A stretch of 5,305 nt of DNA from the NCBI GenBank assembly GCA_031273645.1, contig JAISRM010000004.1, forward strand, positions 1 through 5,305, in the 5' to 3' direction. The position numbers and the translations under genes are program-made. Positions within the stretch are counted from its first letter, which is position 1, and each line of letters opens with the position of its first letter. Positions 5,101-5,305 of this stretch are shown here, one piece after another. The notes under the pieces were generated by a model that searched no databases, had not been told where the DNA came from, and was given only the letters and a program-made list of their open reading frames with translations. This DNA comes from Endomicrobium sp. (GTDB lineage: Bacteria > Elusimicrobiota > Endomicrobiia > Endomicrobiales > Endomicrobiaceae).

Positions 5101-5305
5101 AATAAAACAGGTTTTGGAAGCTTTGCTTTTTGTTTGCGAAAAACCGCTCAGCCTAAAGGAAATAAAAGGAATAATCAAAGAAGATTACGCCGATACGGAT
5201 AATATTGAAAATCTGCTTAAAGAGCTTCAAAGCGAATACGAAGGGTTAAATAAACCCTATGAAATTAAATATGTCGCAGACGGCTGGACATTTGCCACAA
5301 AGTCG
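5087..5305 (+). CDS. scpB: Segregation and condensation protein B (3' end beyond window)
   Basis: The first 73 residues are visible. The start MEISEIKQVLEALLFVCEKP, followed by PLSLKEI and, near the window edge, the GWTFATK segment, matches the first winged-helix domain of ScpB. ScpB dimerises and binds the ScpA linker to regulate SMC ATPase activity. Two consecutive ATG codons occur at 5084 and 5087. The second is preferred because GAGAGG (5075-5080) then stands six bases away, not three. The gene overlaps the end of scpA by 14 nt in a different frame. The frame stays open to the last base, so this is a partial gene and not a broken one. Confidence 0.93.
   Translation, partial: MEISEIKQVLEALLFVCEKPLSLKEIKGIIKEDYADTDNIENLLKELQSEYEGLNKPYEIKYVADGWTFATKS

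Overview
The window comes from an A+T-rich bacterial chromosome. An OmpA-type peptidoglycan-binding domain points to an organism with an outer membrane. A tryptophanyl-tRNA synthetase carrying the cysteine pattern of the [4Fe-4S] subgroup is compatible with an anaerobe. The overall look (AAA/GAA/CTT-rich codons, core genes separated by palindromic intergenic repeats) would suit Elusimicrobiota/Endomicrobia or a similar anaerobic lineage, but this placement is only an impression. All recognisable genes are on the + strand.

Layout. Positions 1-1058 hold the 3' part of a long envelope protein: an extreme Ala/Glu/Lys/Arg/Gln helix followed by an OmpA domain. A short gap (1059-1176) carries a palindromic repeat and a well-spaced promoter that appears to start transcription on the ATG of the next gene. 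Positions 1177-1827 encode a CpXC-type cysteine-motif protein with an unassigned C-terminal part. Positions 1828-2574 (747 bases) hold no credible gene. This stretch contains a MITE-like element with 29-bp inverted arms, two tandem 113-bp repeats that each carry a promoter-like sequence, a series of hairpins ending in a T-tract, and then a strong sigma70-type promoter.

Positions 2575 to the window end look like one transcription unit: site-2-protease-like M50 metallopeptidase, trpS, scpA and the 5' end of scpB. The gaps are 63 nt and 12 nt, and scpA and scpB overlap. ScpA and ScpB are the non-SMC subunits of the bacterial condensin, so the operon joins membrane proteolysis, tRNA charging and chromosome segregation. 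It reads as a conserved housekeeping cluster, not a single pathway.

The genes themselves are mostly ordinary. The points most worth following are the repeat-rich intergenic region, with its covarying hairpins, repeat-borne promoter and possible small RNA, the predicted leaderless CpXC gene, and the iron-sulfur signature in TrpS. I did not find a defence system, CRISPR array, phage or intact transposon.
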